64,000 bases of DNA, from assembly GCA_947259925.1 (NCBI GenBank), contig CAMYOG010000024.1:1-64000 (forward strand), given 5' to 3'. The notes below the pieces were generated by a model, which searched no databases, was not told the origin of the DNA, and worked only from the letters and a program-made list of their open reading frames with translations. This DNA comes from Thermoanaerobaculia bacterium. GTDB taxonomy: Bacteria > Acidobacteriota > Thermoanaerobaculia > Multivoradales > JAHEKO01. Positions 1-8,070 of this stretch are shown in pieces (position 1 is the stretch's first letter; each line of letters opens with the position of its first letter). The translations under genes and the position numbers were made by a program.

Positions 1-3000
1 CCACAGGTGGAACCCGAGGTTTCCGACCTCGGTCGCCGTCGTCCAGCGGAACTCCACCGTGCCCCCACCCGTCGCCTCGAACCCCGCCAACGTCACCGGC
101 GTCCGGACGAGCGCCGCGTCCCAGAACCCGAAGTCCTGGTTGGTCACGTCGGACGCCACGATGGTCACCGGCTGGAGGCCGCCGGTCCCGGTCTGGGTGG
201 TCTGGACCCAGTCCTCGGCGGTCGTTCCGTCCGGATCGACCGCGATCAGGTAGTCACCCGGCGGCAGGTTGTTGAACACGTAGTCGCCGTTGATGTCGGA
301 GACGGTCGTCCGGATTCGCGGCTCGCCCCGATCGAGCATGCCGTTGCCGTTCTTGTCCTGGTAGAGGCTGAGGGTGGCACCCGGAACGACGCCTTCGCCG
401 GGCTCGTCGTGGAGGCCGTCGCGATCGTCGTCCTCGAAGACCGTGCCGCTGATCGATCGGACGACGCCCATCGGGTCGGCGGCGAAGCCGAAGTCGGCGG
501 CGACGTCGGACGGCGACCCGCCGGTCAGATTGACGATGCAGGGATCGACCTTGCTCAGGTCGTCGGCGCCCGGGCAGGCGAACGGCGCGCCGATCGGCGT
601 CGGCACCATGCCCGCCAGGACGCCGCCCAGATCGGTGACAGTGACGAAGTAGTCGCTCATCGGCAGCGCGTCGAACTCGTACTCGCCGTTCTCGTCGGTG
701 GTGATCGAGCGCAGCAGGTTGTCGTCGCCGGTGAACGGCTCGAACGTGCCGTCGCCGTCGTCGAGCCAGAGCTGGACCGTCACCCCCTGGATGCCGGACT
801 CGTCGTCCGCGGTACCGGGGATGCCGTCGTCGCCGAGCGGCTCGAAGATTCCGTCCTGATCGACGTCGTTCCAGATCTGGCTGCCGATCGAGCCCAGGCC
901 GTTCGACGGCGCGTAGCCGAAGTCGGCGGTGACGCTGTCCGGTGAGACCAACGTCAGGCTCACCGCGTACGGATCCGCCTGGCTGTTGTTGTCGGTGTCG
1001 ACCAGCCCGGTGGTCTTGTTGGTGGTCAGCAGGTGCTCGTCGATGTCTGTGACGTCGATCAGATAGTCGCCCGGGAGCGGCAGGCCGGAGAATGTGTAGT
1101 TGCCCGACGCGTCGGTGCGAACGGTGTCCAGAATCGGCTCGCCCGGATCGATCACACCGTTGCCGTTGTCGTCACGGACCAGGTTGATCGTCACGCCCTC
1201 GACACCGATCTCGCCGGCGTCGACGTCGCCGTCACCGTTGTCGTCGAACCAGACGAAGCTGCCGATCGAGCCGGTCGTACCGCCGTTGAAGCCGAAGTCG
1301 AGATGGGTGAACAGGTCGTCGGCGGCGACCGTGATGTTGTAGGTGTCCTGGCCGCCGAGGTTGGTCGGCAGCGGCCCGTAGCCAGCCGGCAGGGTTGCCG
1401 GGTTGTAGGTCACCGAGTAGTCGCCCGGGGGCAGGCCGGTGCGCAGCCAGATGCCGTTGGGACCGGTCACCTCGGTGCACGGCGTGCAGACGCCGCTCAG
1501 GAAGATCTGGACCTCGACCCCCTCGATGCCGATCTCGCCCGGGTCCTGGAGGCCGTCGCCGTCGGTGTCGTACCAGACCCGGTCGCCGAGGACCGCCTGA
1601 CCACTGACCGGGATGAAGCCGAAGTCGGCCTCGTTGTAGTCCTCGCCCTCGCTGATCGCGATCATGGCCGAGGGATCGACGCCCGCCGGGTAGGTGGTCT
1701 CGACCAGTCCGGCCGGCACGGTGGCGGTGTCGACCTCGACGAAGTAGCTGCCCGGGGCGAGGCCTGGGAACAGATACTCACCGTTGGCGTCGGTCACGGT
1801 CGTGCCCAGGAACATGTCGGTGCCGGTATCGAGGACCCCGTCGCCGTTGTCGAGCCAGAGGTCGACCGTGACACCCGAGAGCCCCGCCTCGGCCGCGCTC
1901 TGGATGCCGTCGCCGTTCTCGTCGAGCCACAGGGCATCACCGATCGAGGCGATCCCCTCGTCGCGGATATAGCCGAAGTCGATGTCGCTCAGGTCGGCAC
2001 CCGCCACCGTGATCGGATACTCGTCGAGCCCGCTGGTCAGGAAGTAGCCGTCGAGCACCAGGAACTCGTCGGTGACCTGCACCTGGTAGTCGCCGTCTTC
2101 GAGCCCCTCGAAGCTGTAGTGGCCGTTGGCGTCCGAAGTGGTCGTCGCCACGACCACGTCGTCCGGGGTACCGAACAGGCCGTCGGGACCCGCGGTCACC
2201 AGATCCAGGGTGACGCCGGCGAAGCCCGGCTCGCCAGCCTCCTCGACGCCGTCGCGGTCGTTGTCCTGAAAGACCGTGCCGGAGACGGTCGAGAGGCTCG
2301 CATTCCGGTAGCCGAAGTCGAGCGTCAGGTCCGAGGTGCCGAGCGCCAGCGACGTCGTGCCCATGCCGTCGCAGACCGCGCACGGACCGCCGGGCTCGCT
2401 GGGATCGCCGGTCTGCGTGTAGCCGGCCAGCACGCCACCGGCGTCGGTCACCACCACCTCGTACGAGCCCGGGGCCCGATTGATGAACTGGTAGGAGCCG
2501 TCCTCCGCGGAGGTGGTGGTGGAGATCACGAAGTCGTCGGCCGTGCCGAAGATCGAGTCCGGGCCCGGATCGATCAGGTCGACGGTCACTCCGCCGATAC
2601 CCGGCTCGCCCGGATCCTGCAGGCCGTTGCCGTTGTCGTCGCTCCAGATCCGGTCGCCGATCAGTCCGGCCGCGTTGTAGCCGAAGTTGACACCGGTGAC
2701 GTCGGCGCCGGCGACGGTGAAGGACAGCAGATCCACCAGAGCCGGTGGCGTCGTGCCGGTAAAGCCGACCAACTCGCCGGAGGTGTCGGTGATGACCAGG
2801 TCGTAGCTACCGTCGGGGAGTCCGGTGAACGAGACGTTGCCCTCGGCGTCGCTGATCGCGGTGGCGATCACCTCGCCGCTCGCGTTGTGCAGGCTGACGG
2901 TCACGCCGGGGATGCCCGGCTCGTCGATGTCTTGGACGCCGTCGCCGTCCAGGTCGAGCCAGACCCGATCGCGGACGGTGTGGAGGGCCGCGGGGCCGCT

Positions 3001-6000
3001 GCAGAAGTTGACCGCCTCCATCGCGCCCGCTTGCTCGAAGTTGGCGACGAACTGGCGCACGCCGGTCAGCCCGACCGCCAGGTTGACGTAGCCGTTGTCT
3101 CCCTGACTCGGGATCGGCAGGTTGGCGATCAGACCACCGCTGGCATCGAAGAAGTCGACCGAGTAGTTGGCGGTCTCGATGTCGAGGAACTCGAGGCTGT
3201 CGATCTCCACGTCGTGCGTGAAGCTGAAGGTCAGGGTGCCGCCGGCGTCGTTGTCGTCCGGATCGAGCGCGTCGCCGTCCTCGGAGATGATCAGCAGGTT
3301 GCCGAGCGCCGTGCAGTTCTCGCCCGGCTGGCCGAGCTCGCCGCCAACGCCGCTACCCGGTCCCGGTGGCGCGCAGGTCAGGTTGGGCGAGCCGAGATCG
3401 ACGTCCGAGCCGGTCGGTGTCGACGAGTCGAAGATCATCGCCGGCCCGGTGCCCGGTGCGGTAGCCACGGCCGAGATCTGGAGGCCCCAGAGAGCGAACT
3501 CGTCGTCGATCGTCTGACCGAGCTCGAGCGGGTTGCCGAGCGCGTCGAGCTCGAAGTCGATCCGCGACAGACAGACCGCGGCGTAGCCGAAGTCGATGTC
3601 GCTGATCATCTCGCCCGCGATCACGGTCACCGGGTCGGTCGGGTCGGGCAGGCTCTGTGGGCCGAGCGTCTTGTTGTAGCCGGTCAGCACGCCGCCGACG
3701 TCGGTCACGTCGATCAGGTACTCACCCGGCGCGACGCCGGTGAAGAGGTAGGTCCCGTCAGGTCCGGTCGTGGTGGTCGCTTCGACCGTCTCGTCGCCGG
3801 TCCCGAAGACCCCGTCGGGCCCTGGCCCGATCAGATCGATGGTCACGCCGGCGATGCCGAGCTCACCCGGATCCTGAACGCCGTCCGCGTCGACGTCGGC
3901 CCACACCCGATCGCCGATGATCGCCGTGCCCGGATCGGCGTTGGTGTAGGGGAAGTCAACCTCGAAGAAGCTCTCGTTGGCGGTGATGACGATCGGGCTG
4001 ACCGGATTGACCGATCCGGGCGAGATCGTCAGGCCGCCCGGCAGGGTGGTCTCGTCGACGAACACCTCGTAGGTTCCGGCGGGCAGGCCGGAGAAGAGAT
4101 AGCGGCCGTCGGCGTCGGTGATCAGGGTCGGACAAGTGCTCGCCGGCACGCAGACGCCGTCGCGCAGCTCGACGGTGACGTTGGGGATGCCCGGCTCGCC
4201 GATGTCGTGCACGCCATCGCCGTCCAGATCGAGCCAGACCAGGTCGCCGATCGCGCCGCCGCTCGGGTCGGCCGGATCGGTGACCGAAGCGACGCCAGGC
4301 TCGATGTTCTCGAAGGCGTCGGCGGTGACCGTGTTGACGATCTCCGACACCAGGAGCGGTGAGTCGGCGACCACGTCGAAGGTCGCGGTCAGGGTCTCGC
4401 CGGGCGCCAGCGCGAACTCGTCCAGAGGCAGCACGAGTGCCGGCATGTTGCCGTCGACCAGCTGCGGAACGCTGACGCCGAAGTTGTCGCGGCCGACCGT
4501 ACCGTGCTGGGCCGCTCGGATCGCGACGTTGTCGATGACGTAGCGCTCGCCCCCTTCCAGGGCGGCGCCGACGCGGAATCGGATGCTGGTGTTGGCCGAG
4601 ATGAAGTCGGTGATGTCGTAGTTCCTGGTGCCGGTCGCGTCGTTGACCAGGTCACCGATCACGCTGAAGTTGACGCCGTCCCGCGAGGCTTCGATCTCGA
4701 GCCGATCCGCGTCTTCGAGACCGCTGATGTCGGTGAAATCGAAGCTGAAGATCGCGAACACGCTGCCGCTCAGGTCGACCGTCCGGGCCAACGAGTTGTC
4801 GACCGCACCGCCGATCTCGAGCTGTCCGGTGTCGACGGTGACCAGGCCGGCGGCCGGACCCGGACCTGACGGATCGTTCTCGACCCACGGGCCGGCCCAG
4901 CCGGAACCGCCGGCGAAATCGAGCGAGCTGAAGTCGTCCGCGGCGCTGGTGCTGTTGTCCGCCACCCGCACGTCGAGCTGGTCGACGTAGAAGAACTCCG
5001 AGCCGCCGTTGTAGTCGCCGGTCGCCAGCCGGAAGCGGATCGCGGTGGTCGCCGAGATGTGGGGCGAGATGTCGTAGCCGGCGGAGCCCGAGGCGGAGGG
5101 GTTGACGTCACCGTCGATGTCGGCGAGCTCGGGCAGGGTCGTGAACGGTCCGCCCAGACCGAAGGCCGAGGCCTCGACCTGCACGGCGTCGCCTTCGTCC
5201 ACGCCGGTATCGACCTGGAAGTCGAACAACAGCGCGGCGAAGCCGCCGGCGTAGTTCGAGAGGTTGAGAACGCGACCCACGTCGGAGCCCTCGTCCTCCA
5301 TGCGCAGGGCGCCGGCCGGGGCCGGCGTGACCAGAACGTCGCCAGCGGCCGGATCTTGCGGGGGACCAGCGGCGTCGGTCTCGACCCATGGCGCCAGCCA
5401 TGGATGCGGCCCGTCATCGTTGGCGAAGGAGACGGTCTCGAACAGATCACGCGAGAAACGCTCGCGGGGGCCGTTCACTGCCGTGGTGCCGTTTACCGGC
5501 GTGGTCCCGGCCGGGGCCGGATCGGTCACCTGAATCCCCGTCAGACCGCCGTCCCCGGTGTTGGTGACGGTGACGGTATAGGTAATCGTCTGCCCCGGCT
5601 GCACGTACTGCCCGGCGGCGCTCGACTGCTTGGTGACCAGCAGCTCGCCCTGCTCGACCGGATTCGACTGGGAGTCGACGAAGGTCTCCGAGTCCGACTC
5701 GACCGTGACCGTGTTGATGACCTCGATCACGTCGTTGGTCAGCGGTGTGTAGGCGGCGATGAAGGTGATCAGGATCTCTTCGCCGGGGAGCAGCACGTCT
5801 GGAGCGACCACCAGCGGATAGCCGTTCGGGTGGCCGGCGTCCGCATCCAGAGGAAACGGCGTGTCCGGTGCGACGTCGTCGGCGATCGGCGAGCCGTCGA
5901 TCTCGGTGGTGTCTGCGACGTAGGTGGTGTTGGGATCGAGGGTGTCGATCAGGTTGATGTCGGTGATCGGGATGATCCCGTTGTTGACGACCCGGATCGT

Positions 6001-7644
6001 GTAGAGGATCGTGTCGCCCGGATCGAGCCCGCCGTTCGAGTTGTTGTCGCCGAAGAGCGCGCCGTCCTTGAACGCCGTCAAGCTGGCGAAGGGCAGGACG
6101 GTGGTGCCCATGTCGAGCTGCTGCGGCTGACCCGAGCTCGAGAACTCCGGATCCTGACCCCAGGCGGCGGTGATCCGGGTGCCGTCACAGGTGAAGATCC
6201 GGGTACCGGTCTGATCGTTGTCGGGCTCGAACAGGCGGAGGGAGTCGAGGTTGCCGGCGCCCGCGAATTCCTGGTCGTACTGGAGGCCGGCGCAGAGCCC
6301 GGAGCCGATCGTGAACGGCCCGAGTCCGTCGCCTTCGTAGTCGACGTAGACGGTCGTCGTGGCCCCGCCGGTCAGGCCGACCGGGGTGATCCAGACCGGA
6401 CTGGCGTTCTCGGACAGATCGGTGCTCCCCGGCGCCCAGCCGATCACGGCGGAGGGCGTGAGCGAGTTCTCCGGGATGAGCGTGAAGCCCCAGTCGTGGA
6501 TGGTCTCGTTCCGGTCGATGGTGGCGATGGCGAAGAAGTCGCCGGCCGGGGCGGCTCCACCGAGGCAATCGGTGCCGTCACTCAGCAGCTCGGCGGCCGA
6601 GATCGGGCTGTTCACCGTCAGCGGCACCTCGACGAAGGTTCCGGCCGCGATCGCCACGTCGGTGCAGCCGCCGAGCTCGTCGACGGTCACCTCGATCGGA
6701 TCGGTCGGACCGGGGTTGTAGATGTAGAGGTGGACGAGATCGCCGGTCACGGTCGAGCCGACCGGACTGAAGTAGCGGTTGCTCCAGTCGCTGATCGGGA
6801 TCTGGCTGTACCAGCGCCCCTCGTAGGTGGTGCTCTCGTTGGCCGTCAGCAGGTTGAGCTGCACCTCGCTCGAGGCCGAGACCGTCGCCCCCGCCAGAAC
6901 GTCGGTCACACCGACCGCGCCTACGAGGGTGCTCTCGCCCTGGTTGAGCACCAGGGCGACGTCGGGCGTACCGTCGGCGTCGAGGTCGACGTTGACCGAG
7001 GTACCGTCCTCCTCGGCCATGATCGACAGGCCGACGAGCTCGAACGCGGCCAGCACACCCTCGCCGACCGGGACCTCGTATTCGGTCCCCCATTTGCTCG
7101 TATCGAAGACCTCGACGGCGCCACCCAACTGCGCCTGGATGCCGGTCGAGGGCCAGGCGGCGCGCGTGACCGCGATCAGCTCGGTAGAGGCGAACTTGTC
7201 GCCGCCGTCGAAGAAGATGGAAGCGGGCACCCGCGGTAGGGGAACGTCGCTCTCGAGCACGAGGACGTCACCCGAATAGACGACGTCGAGGGCGTCGTCG
7301 ACGCCCGGTGTACAGGTAGCGATGAGCGGCGTGAAGCCATTGGCGCAGTCGCGATCTCCCCAGACCTCGGTGGTGGCCAGGAGCGGCGTCGTGATGTCGG
7401 CCTCGAAGCCGTCTTCCCAGTGGTCGTAGTAGATGATCGTGTCGTCGGCGGTCGCGGTAATCGAGACGACCGAGTGGATCTCGGCGTTCTCCGGTAGGAC
7501 CTGAATCGCATCGGCCCAGGTGCGCACCTGCTCCTCGGGATTCGGGACGAAGAACGTCTGCACCGGGGCCTGGGCCACGGCGGCACTCGCGGCCAGGAGG
7601 CCGAGCGCAACTACACCCAGGAACTGCCTTGACACTAAGTTCAT
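1..7644 (-). CDS. Giant secreted SdrD_B-repeat surface protein (3' end beyond window)
   Basis: The minus frame is open from ATG at 7644 to base 1, giving 2548 codons with no stop, so the C-terminus lies outside the window. Residues 1 to about 26 form a signal peptide ending in AVAQA. A beta-rich N-terminal region follows, then two DUF11-like repeats (about residues 530-760), and two related jelly-roll-like segments with DxFE/WVE motifs. I count ten SdrD_B/Cna_B-type repeats between about residues 1120 and 2450, each opening with a pattern like IGDxVWxDxDGDGxxDxGEPG, which is a calcium-binding DxDxDG signature. A different domain interrupts the repeats after the second one. The last visible residues (TEVGNLGFHLW) resemble a C-terminal module common in large secreted proteins of environmental bacteria. 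A GGAGG ribosome site sits about 6 nt before the ATG. Role inferred: cell-surface or adhesive stalk protein. Its start lies 80 nt downstream of the RiPP precursor gene on the same strand. Confidence 0.88.
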   Translation of the reverse strand, partial: MNLVSRQFLGVVALGLLAASAAVAQAPVQTFFVPNPEEQVRTWADAIQVLPENAEIHSVVSITATADDTIIYYDHWEDGFEADITTPLLATTEVWGDRDCANGFTPLIATCTPGVDDALDVVYSGDVLVLESDVPLPRVPASIFFDGGDKFASTELIAVTRAAWPSTGIQAQLGGAVEVFDTSKWGTEYEVPVGEGVLAAFELVGLSIMAEEDGTSVNVDLDADGTPDVALVLNQGESTLVGAVGVTDVLAGATVSASSEVQLNLLTANESTTYEGRWYSQIPISDWSNRYFSPVGSTVTGDLVHLYIYNPGPTDPIEVTVDELGGCTDVAIAAGTFVEVPLTVNSPISAAELLSDGTDCLGGAAPAGDFFAIATIDRNETIHDWGFTLIPENSLTPSAVIGWAPGSTDLSENASPVWITPVGLTGGATTTVYVDYEGDGLGPFTIGSGLCAGLQYDQEFAGAGNLDSLRLFEPDNDQTGTRIFTCDGTRITAAWGQDPEFSSSGQPQQLDMGTTVLPFASLTAFKDGALFGDNNSNGGLDPGDTILYTIRVVNNGIIPITDINLIDTLDPNTTYVADTTEIDGSPIADDVAPDTPFPLDADAGHPNGYPLVVAPDVLLPGEEILITFIAAYTPLTNDVIEVINTVTVESDSETFVDSQSNPVEQGELLVTKQSSAAGQYVQPGQTITYTVTVTNTGDGGLTGIQVTDPAPAGTTPVNGTTAVNGPRERFSRDLFETVSFANDDGPHPWLAPWVETDAAGPPQDPAAGDVLVTPAPAGALRMEDEGSDVGRVLNLSNYAGGFAALLFDFQVDTGVDEGDAVQVEASAFGLGGPFTTLPELADIDGDVNPSASGSAGYDISPHISATTAIRFRLATGDYNGGSEFFYVDQLDVRVADNSTSAADDFSSLDFAGGSGWAGPWVENDPSGPGPAAGLVTVDTGQLEIGGAVDNSLARTVDLSGSVFAIFSFDFTDISGLEDADRLEIEASRDGVNFSVIGDLVNDATGTRNYDITDFISANTSIRFRVGAALEGGERYVIDNVAIRAAQHGTVGRDNFGVSVPQLVDGNMPALVLPLDEFALAPGETLTATFDVVADSPLLVSEIVNTVTADAFENIEPGVASVTDPADPSGGAIGDLVWLDLDGDGVHDIGEPGIPNVTVELRDGVCVPASTCPTLITDADGRYLFSGLPAGTYEVFVDETTLPGGLTISPGSVNPVSPIVITANESFFEVDFPYTNADPGTAIIGDRVWADVDADGVQDPGELGIAGVTIDLIGPGPDGVFGTGDETVEATTTTGPDGTYLFTGVAPGEYLIDVTDVGGVLTGYNKTLGPQSLPDPTDPVTVIAGEMISDIDFGYAAVCLSRIDFELDALGNPLELGQTIDDEFALWGLQISAVATAPGTGPAMIFDSSTPTGSDVDLGSPNLTCAPPGPGSGVGGELGQPGENCTALGNLLIISEDGDALDPDDNDAGGTLTFSFTHDVEIDSLEFLDIETANYSVDFFDASGGLIANLPIPSQGDNGYVNLAVGLTGVRQFVANFEQAGAMEAVNFCSGPAALHTVRDRVWLDLDGDGVQDIDEPGIPGVTVSLHNASGEVIATAISDAEGNVSFTGLPDGSYDLVITDTSGELVGFTGTTPPALVDLLSFTVAGADVTGVNFGYNAAGLIGDRIWSDDNGNGLQDPGEPGIGGVTVDLIDPGPDSIFGTADDFVISTTTSAEDGSYQFINRAPGSYEVVVTDAGGVLAGYTQTGDPSEPGGPCAVCDGMGTTSLALGTSDLTLDFGYRNASLSTVSGTVFQDNDRDGVEEAGEPGFAGVTLDLVTAGPDGLFGTPDDVVVATTTSDANGHYSFEGLEDGDYQVQVTDEFLVLDGYFLTSGLDEYPITVAGADLSDIDFGYIRDEGIASIGDALWLDENGDGIQSAAEAGLSGVTVDLWLDNGDGVLDTGTDMFLGTTVTDANGEYLFPGLAPGSYFVEVDTATVPAGLVETTYPAGVDPSAMIAISEGEDYNEADFGFIPVSGQAVLGDRVWYDTDGDGLQDPGEIGIEGVEVQIFLSGVCTPCTEVTGPNGIWLRTGLPPGDYSVTYNPATLPAGYGPLPTNLGGQDTYNITVAADDLFTHLDFGFNGGTTGSIGSFVWFDDNGDGDVDAGEIGVEGVTINLVRDDNGNGVIDPGEPILDTVRTDASGNYTFSGLPLPGDYLIDVTDIDEHLLTTNKTTGLVDTDNNSQADPYAVSLTLVSPDSVTADFGYAPSNGLGSIGSQIWNDVDQDGIFEPLGDDGIPGTADDESGIQGVTVQLWLDDGDGTFEPFTGDDNLLRSITTDENGEYEFDALPMSDYFVTVTDLGGVLAGMVPTPIGAPFACPGADDLSKVDPCIVNLTGGSPSDVAADFGFAADPMGVVRSISGTVFEDDDRDGLHDEPGEGVVPGATLSLYQDKNGNGMLDRGEPRIRTTVSDINGDYVFNNLPPGDYLIAVDPDGTTAEDWVQTTQTGTGGLQPVTIVASDVTNQDFGFWDAALVRTPVTLAGFEATGGGTVEFRWTTATEVGNLGFHLW

Positions 7645-7660
7645 TCTGCCTCCAGGCCAG

Positions 7661-7682
7661 CGCGGCTCCGATCGGAACCGCG
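7661..7682 (-). promoter_or_regulatory. Hairpin between RiPP precursor and giant surface-protein gene
   Basis: The 22 bases form a 9-bp stem (one wobble or mismatch) around a GATC loop, CGCGG-x-TCC / GGA-x-CCGCG. It lies after the precursor stop (7725) and before the ribosome site of the giant gene. There is no following T-tract, so it does not look like a complete intrinsic terminator. It could modulate read-through or protect the end of the precursor message. The structure is seen in the sequence; the role is a guess. Confidence 0.3.
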
Positions 7683-7724
7683 ACTGACCGCTCTGCTACC
7701 TGCTGGGAACCGCTGCGGTGCGCC

Positions 7725-7904
7725 CTACGGTGGGTCTTCGGTCAGCGCCCCGCCGCCGCTGTCGCCGGTTCCGGGCGTTCCACCCAGCGCAACCTCGGCA
7801 AGCTGGCCCCGATCGACGATTTCGGGCTTCTCGTAGCGCTGGCGCTGCGAGGGCTGACGGCCTGGGCGCTCGCCGTGCGGTTTGCCTGAGCTGGCAGATG
7901 TCAT
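7725..7904 (-). CDS. Lasso-peptide-type RiPP precursor peptide (59 aa)
   Basis: This short gene encodes 59 residues from ATG at 7904 to TAG at 7725. The N-terminal 23 residues are basic and low-complexity. Residues 24-40 read YEKPEIVDRGQLAEVAL, matching the lasso leader pattern Y-x2-P-x-[LI]-x3-G-x-L that PqqD-type RRE proteins recognise. The rest is a 19-residue Gly-rich candidate core, GGTPGTGDSGGGALTEDPP. If cleavage falls after Leu40, Gly1 and Asp8 are placed for an 8-residue macrolactam ring, the standard lasso geometry. The usual leader Thr at -2 is Ala39. The gene lies 166 nt downstream of the McjC-like cyclase on the same strand, and the B1, B2 and kinase genes are divergent next door. 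A TACAAT -10-like box lies 29 nt upstream. Precursor identity rests on motif plus context; the exact cleavage site and ring are inferred. Confidence 0.78.
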   Translation of the reverse strand: MTSASSGKPHGERPGRQPSQRQRYEKPEIVDRGQLAEVALGGTPGTGDSGGGALTEDPP

Positions 7905-7932
7905 CGGCAGCTTTCTCTCCAGTATGTGGCGG

Positions 7933-7962
7933 ATTGTACATGATCGCTCCCGACGGCAAAAA
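7933..7962 (-). promoter_or_regulatory. Candidate sigma70-type promoter of the RiPP precursor gene
   Basis: On the minus strand TACAAT (7938-7933) matches the -10 consensus at five of six bases and lies 29 nt before the precursor ATG. A T-rich block (TTTTTG/TTTTGC, about 7956-7962) sits 17-18 nt upstream and is a poor -35 element. The surrounding 90 bases are clearly lower in GC than the rest of the window. Confidence 0.4.
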
Positions 7963-7982
7963 GCGGCGAAACACCCGTAAGC

Positions 7983-7994
7983 ATTTTCGAAAAT
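7983..7994. promoter_or_regulatory. Perfect 12-bp palindrome upstream of the precursor promoter
   Basis: ATTTTCGAAAAT is a perfect palindrome within the only AT-rich patch between the cyclase stop (8071) and the precursor start (7904). It is placed where an upstream regulator could bind, about 45-60 bp above the -10 box. The rest of 7905-8070 shows no gene that I can support. The binding role is a guess. Confidence 0.3.
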
Positions 7995-8070
7995 TTGGCC
8001 TCTCGAGACAGTGAACTAGGTCACAGACGAGGCTTTCGGGATTCCGCAAAGGCCGCCTCGATCGACCCCT

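Noticed and set aside
7-7239. Three long plus-strand open frames (7-945, 1033-4362, 5059-7239) opposite the giant gene
   Set aside because: They are low-complexity mirror frames of a repeat gene with strong GC bias. The minus strand gives a signal peptide, a ribosome site and recognisable DUF11 and SdrD_B repeats.
7696-8049. 117-codon minus-strand frame overlapping the RiPP precursor gene
   Set aside because: Arg-rich, no domain and no leader motif; the shorter frame at 7725-7904 carries the lasso leader.
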